A model generated the notes under the pieces. That model worked only from the letters and a program-made list of their open reading frames with translations. It was not told the origin of the DNA and ran no database searches. The translations under genes and the position numbers were made by a program. From Kiloniellaceae bacterium (GTDB lineage Bacteria; Pseudomonadota; Alphaproteobacteria; Kiloniellales; Kiloniellaceae), in contig JANQKX010000742.1 in the NCBI GenBank assembly GCA_028280915.1, positions 1 to 13,838 on the forward strand: 13,838 nt of DNA, given 5' to 3'. Position 1 is the stretch's first letter, and the number at the start of each line of letters is the position of its first letter. This document shows, piece after piece, positions 12,132 through 13,838 of this stretch.

Positions 12132-13838
12132 AAATACGCCCTCTGAAGCGCTGCGAAAGATCATCTGCAACGCGCCCGAGGGCATGGATGCCCTGGTGCT
12201 GGCGGATCTCTGCGCCCGGTCTCACGCCGCGCAATGGCTGCATGTGGCGCGGGACGATTCCCGCATGGACGCGCTGGCGACCCAGCTGGCTTTTTTCGCG
12301 CCCGATTTGGAAGTGGTGTGCTTTCCCGCCTGGGATTGCTTGCCCTATGACCGGGTCAGCCCCCACCGGGACATCCTGGCCCAGCGGATCAATGTTCTTT
12401 CCGAATTGATCGAACGCCGGGATCAACCGGAAAAGCTTTTGGTCCTCACCACGGTGAACGCCCTGCAACTGCGTACGGTCAGCGCCGATGTCTTCGCCAG
12501 CCGCGTTCTGGCCGTTGTCGTCGGCGGGCAGCAGTCGCCCGATGCCTTGACCGAATTCCTGCAGAGCAACGGCTATCAGCGGGTGGACACGGTAGGCGAG
12601 CAAGGGGAATACGCCCTAAGGGGCGGCATCATCGATGTCTTCCCGCCGGGCGCGGCCTGGCCCCTGCGTTTGGATTTTTTCGGCGACGACCTGGAATCCA
12701 TCCGCGAGTTTGATCCCTTGTCCCAGCGCTCCCGGGGCAAGCTGGGCAAGGCGACCTTCCGGCCAGTCAACGAGGTGCTGCTGGAGCCGGCGACCATCGA
12801 GCGCTTTCGCGGCGCCTATCGGCAGCTCTTCGGTAACCCCAAGGACGATCCTCTTTATGAGTCCATTTCCGCCGGCCGGCCCCATCCCGGCATGGAGCAC
12901 TGGATCCCGCTGTTCTATCCGGAAATGTCCTGCTTGCTGGATTATATGCCCGCGGCGCCGGTGACTTTGGACGCCCAAGTGAGTGACGTTTTGACGACCC
13001 GCTTGGAGACCGTTGCCGACTTTTATCAGGCCCGCAAGTCCCTGGAGGGGGCGGACGAGGCGGGCGGCTGGGTCTACCGGCCGGTCACCCCCGAAGCCCT
13101 CTACCTGGACCAGTCCGAATGGGAACGGCGCATCGACGAGCGGGAAGGGGGCGACTTCACGGCCTTCGCACCGGTCGACGGCACCCCCAACATCCTGGAC
13201 CTGCGCGGCCGCCCCTCGGTGAACTTCGCCCCGGCCCGCCAAGACCCCCAGATCAACATCTATGACGCGGTGAAAAGCGCCGTGGACCAGCGCCGGGCCG
13301 ACGGCAAAAAGGTCTTGATCACCGGCTCCACGGAGGGGGCGCGGGACCGCCTGGCCAGTGTCCTGGCCGAACACGGCCTGGCGAAGTTGACACCCATTGA
13401 CGATTGGTCTCAATTCGAGGCCCTGCCTCCCGGTGGGACGGGCCTGACCGCCCTGGCCCTGGAGAAGGGCTTTGCGGTCGACGATGTGGTCGTCATCACC
13501 GAGGAAGACATCCTGGGCGAGCGCATGGTGCGCGCCTCCAGCCGCCGCAAGCGCCCGGAGAACTTCCTGACCGAGGTGGCCAGCCTGGAGGAGCGGGACC
13601 TGGTGGTCCACGTGGAGCATGGCATTGGGCGGTATGAGGGCCTGCAGGCCATCGAGGTGGGCGGGGCCGCCCATGACTGCCTGAAAGTGGTCTACCACGG
13701 CGGCGACAAGCTTTTTGTGCCCGTGGTCAACATCGACGTGCTGTCCCGCTATGGCTCCGACGACGCGGCGGTGGAGCTGGACCGCTTGGGCGGGGCCAAT
13801 TGGCAGGCGCGCAAGGCCCGGGTCAAACAGCGCCTCAA
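12118..13838 (+). CDS. mfd: Transcription-repair coupling factor Mfd, 3' end outside window
   Basis: The N-terminal half of Mfd, the translocase that removes stalled RNA polymerase and recruits UvrA to the lesion. The frame is open from ATG 12118 to the window end (573 codons), where the helicase half would begin. Residues 160-178 read GEQGEYALRGGIIDVFPPG, followed by RLDFFGDDLESIREFDP, the UvrB-homology module that binds UvrA. Residues 495-572 (LVVHVEHGIGRYEGLQ, VYHGGDKLFVPV, LSRYGSDD) are the CarD-like RNA-polymerase interaction domain. Two ATGs are adjacent (12118 and 12121), both inside the 3' end of sdhE. No frameshift or stop is seen. This gene is easily missed because it has no stop in the window. 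Confidence 0.97.
   Translation, partial: MMPAKNTPSEALRKIICNAPEGMDALVLADLCARSHAAQWLHVARDDSRMDALATQLAFFAPDLEVVCFPAWDCLPYDRVSPHRDILAQRINVLSELIERRDQPEKLLVLTTVNALQLRTVSADVFASRVLAVVVGGQQSPDALTEFLQSNGYQRVDTVGEQGEYALRGGIIDVFPPGAAWPLRLDFFGDDLESIREFDPLSQRSRGKLGKATFRPVNEVLLEPATIERFRGAYRQLFGNPKDDPLYESISAGRPHPGMEHWIPLFYPEMSCLLDYMPAAPVTLDAQVSDVLTTRLETVADFYQARKSLEGADEAGGWVYRPVTPEALYLDQSEWERRIDEREGGDFTAFAPVDGTPNILDLRGRPSVNFAPARQDPQINIYDAVKSAVDQRRADGKKVLITGSTEGARDRLASVLAEHGLAKLTPIDDWSQFEALPPGGTGLTALALEKGFAVDDVVVITEEDILGERMVRASSRRKRPENFLTEVASLEERDLVVHVEHGIGRYEGLQAIEVGGAAHDCLKVVYHGGDKLFVPVVNIDVLSRYGSDDAAVELDRLGGANWQARKARVKQRL

Noticed and set aside
12616..13698. A 360-codon minus-strand frame at the window end
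   Set aside because: Antisense to mfd, whose frame is uninterrupted and shows the UvrB-like and CarD-like segments.

Overview
The window reads as a GC-rich alphaproteobacterial chromosome, probably Rhodospirillales-like. The support is a DUF3126 gene, the recG / sdhE / mfd neighbourhood, a DUF502 gene beside recG, and candidate CtrA (TTAA-N7-TTAA) and sigma-54 sites. The taxon is an inference; there is no rRNA in the window. Most of it is ordinary chromosome, with one accessory patch (about 5916-7108) carrying a toxin-antitoxin pair.

Layout. 1-1323: 3' part of a calcineurin-like phosphoesterase gene whose start lies outside the window. 1320-2495: two unrelated minus-strand genes (an HTH plus coiled-coil protein and a secreted small protein). 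2598-3408: small plus-strand genes, including DUF3126. 3422-4423: two minus-strand genes of unknown function; the first has a near-consensus sigma-54 promoter and the second a perfect CtrA-type site upstream. 4424-4796: AT-rich non-coding stretch. 4820-5445: two-gene minus-strand operon of a two-helix membrane protein and a DksA/TraR-type zinc-finger protein. 5697-5915: tandem tRNA-Leu genes (anticodons GAG and CAG) behind a good promoter. 5917-6162: hairpin-rich spacer and a TA promoter with operator. 6190-6737: RHH antitoxin and ParE/RelE-type toxin. 7109-8677: membrane protein with two tandem DUF502 modules. 8719-10800: recG (minus, TTG start). 10895-11620: exported DUF1028 protein (minus). 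11835-13838: sdhE overlapping the start of mfd, which runs off the window end.

How they fit together. recG (fork reversal and branch migration) and mfd (transcription-repair coupling) are genome-maintenance genes; sdhE between them flavinylates succinate dehydrogenase and is probably linked by position only. The tRNA-Leu pair is one transcription unit. The TA pair autoregulates from its own promoter. The most interesting observations are the duplicated DUF502 protein, the sigma-54 and CtrA-like sites in front of uncharacterised small genes (possible motility or cell-cycle regulon members), the mirrored stop-codon hairpin at 3402-3428, and the DUF1028 protein whose predicted signal-peptide cleavage would expose an N-terminal threonine. 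I see no CRISPR array, insertion sequence, phage genes or rRNA, and no clear defence system apart from the TA pair.
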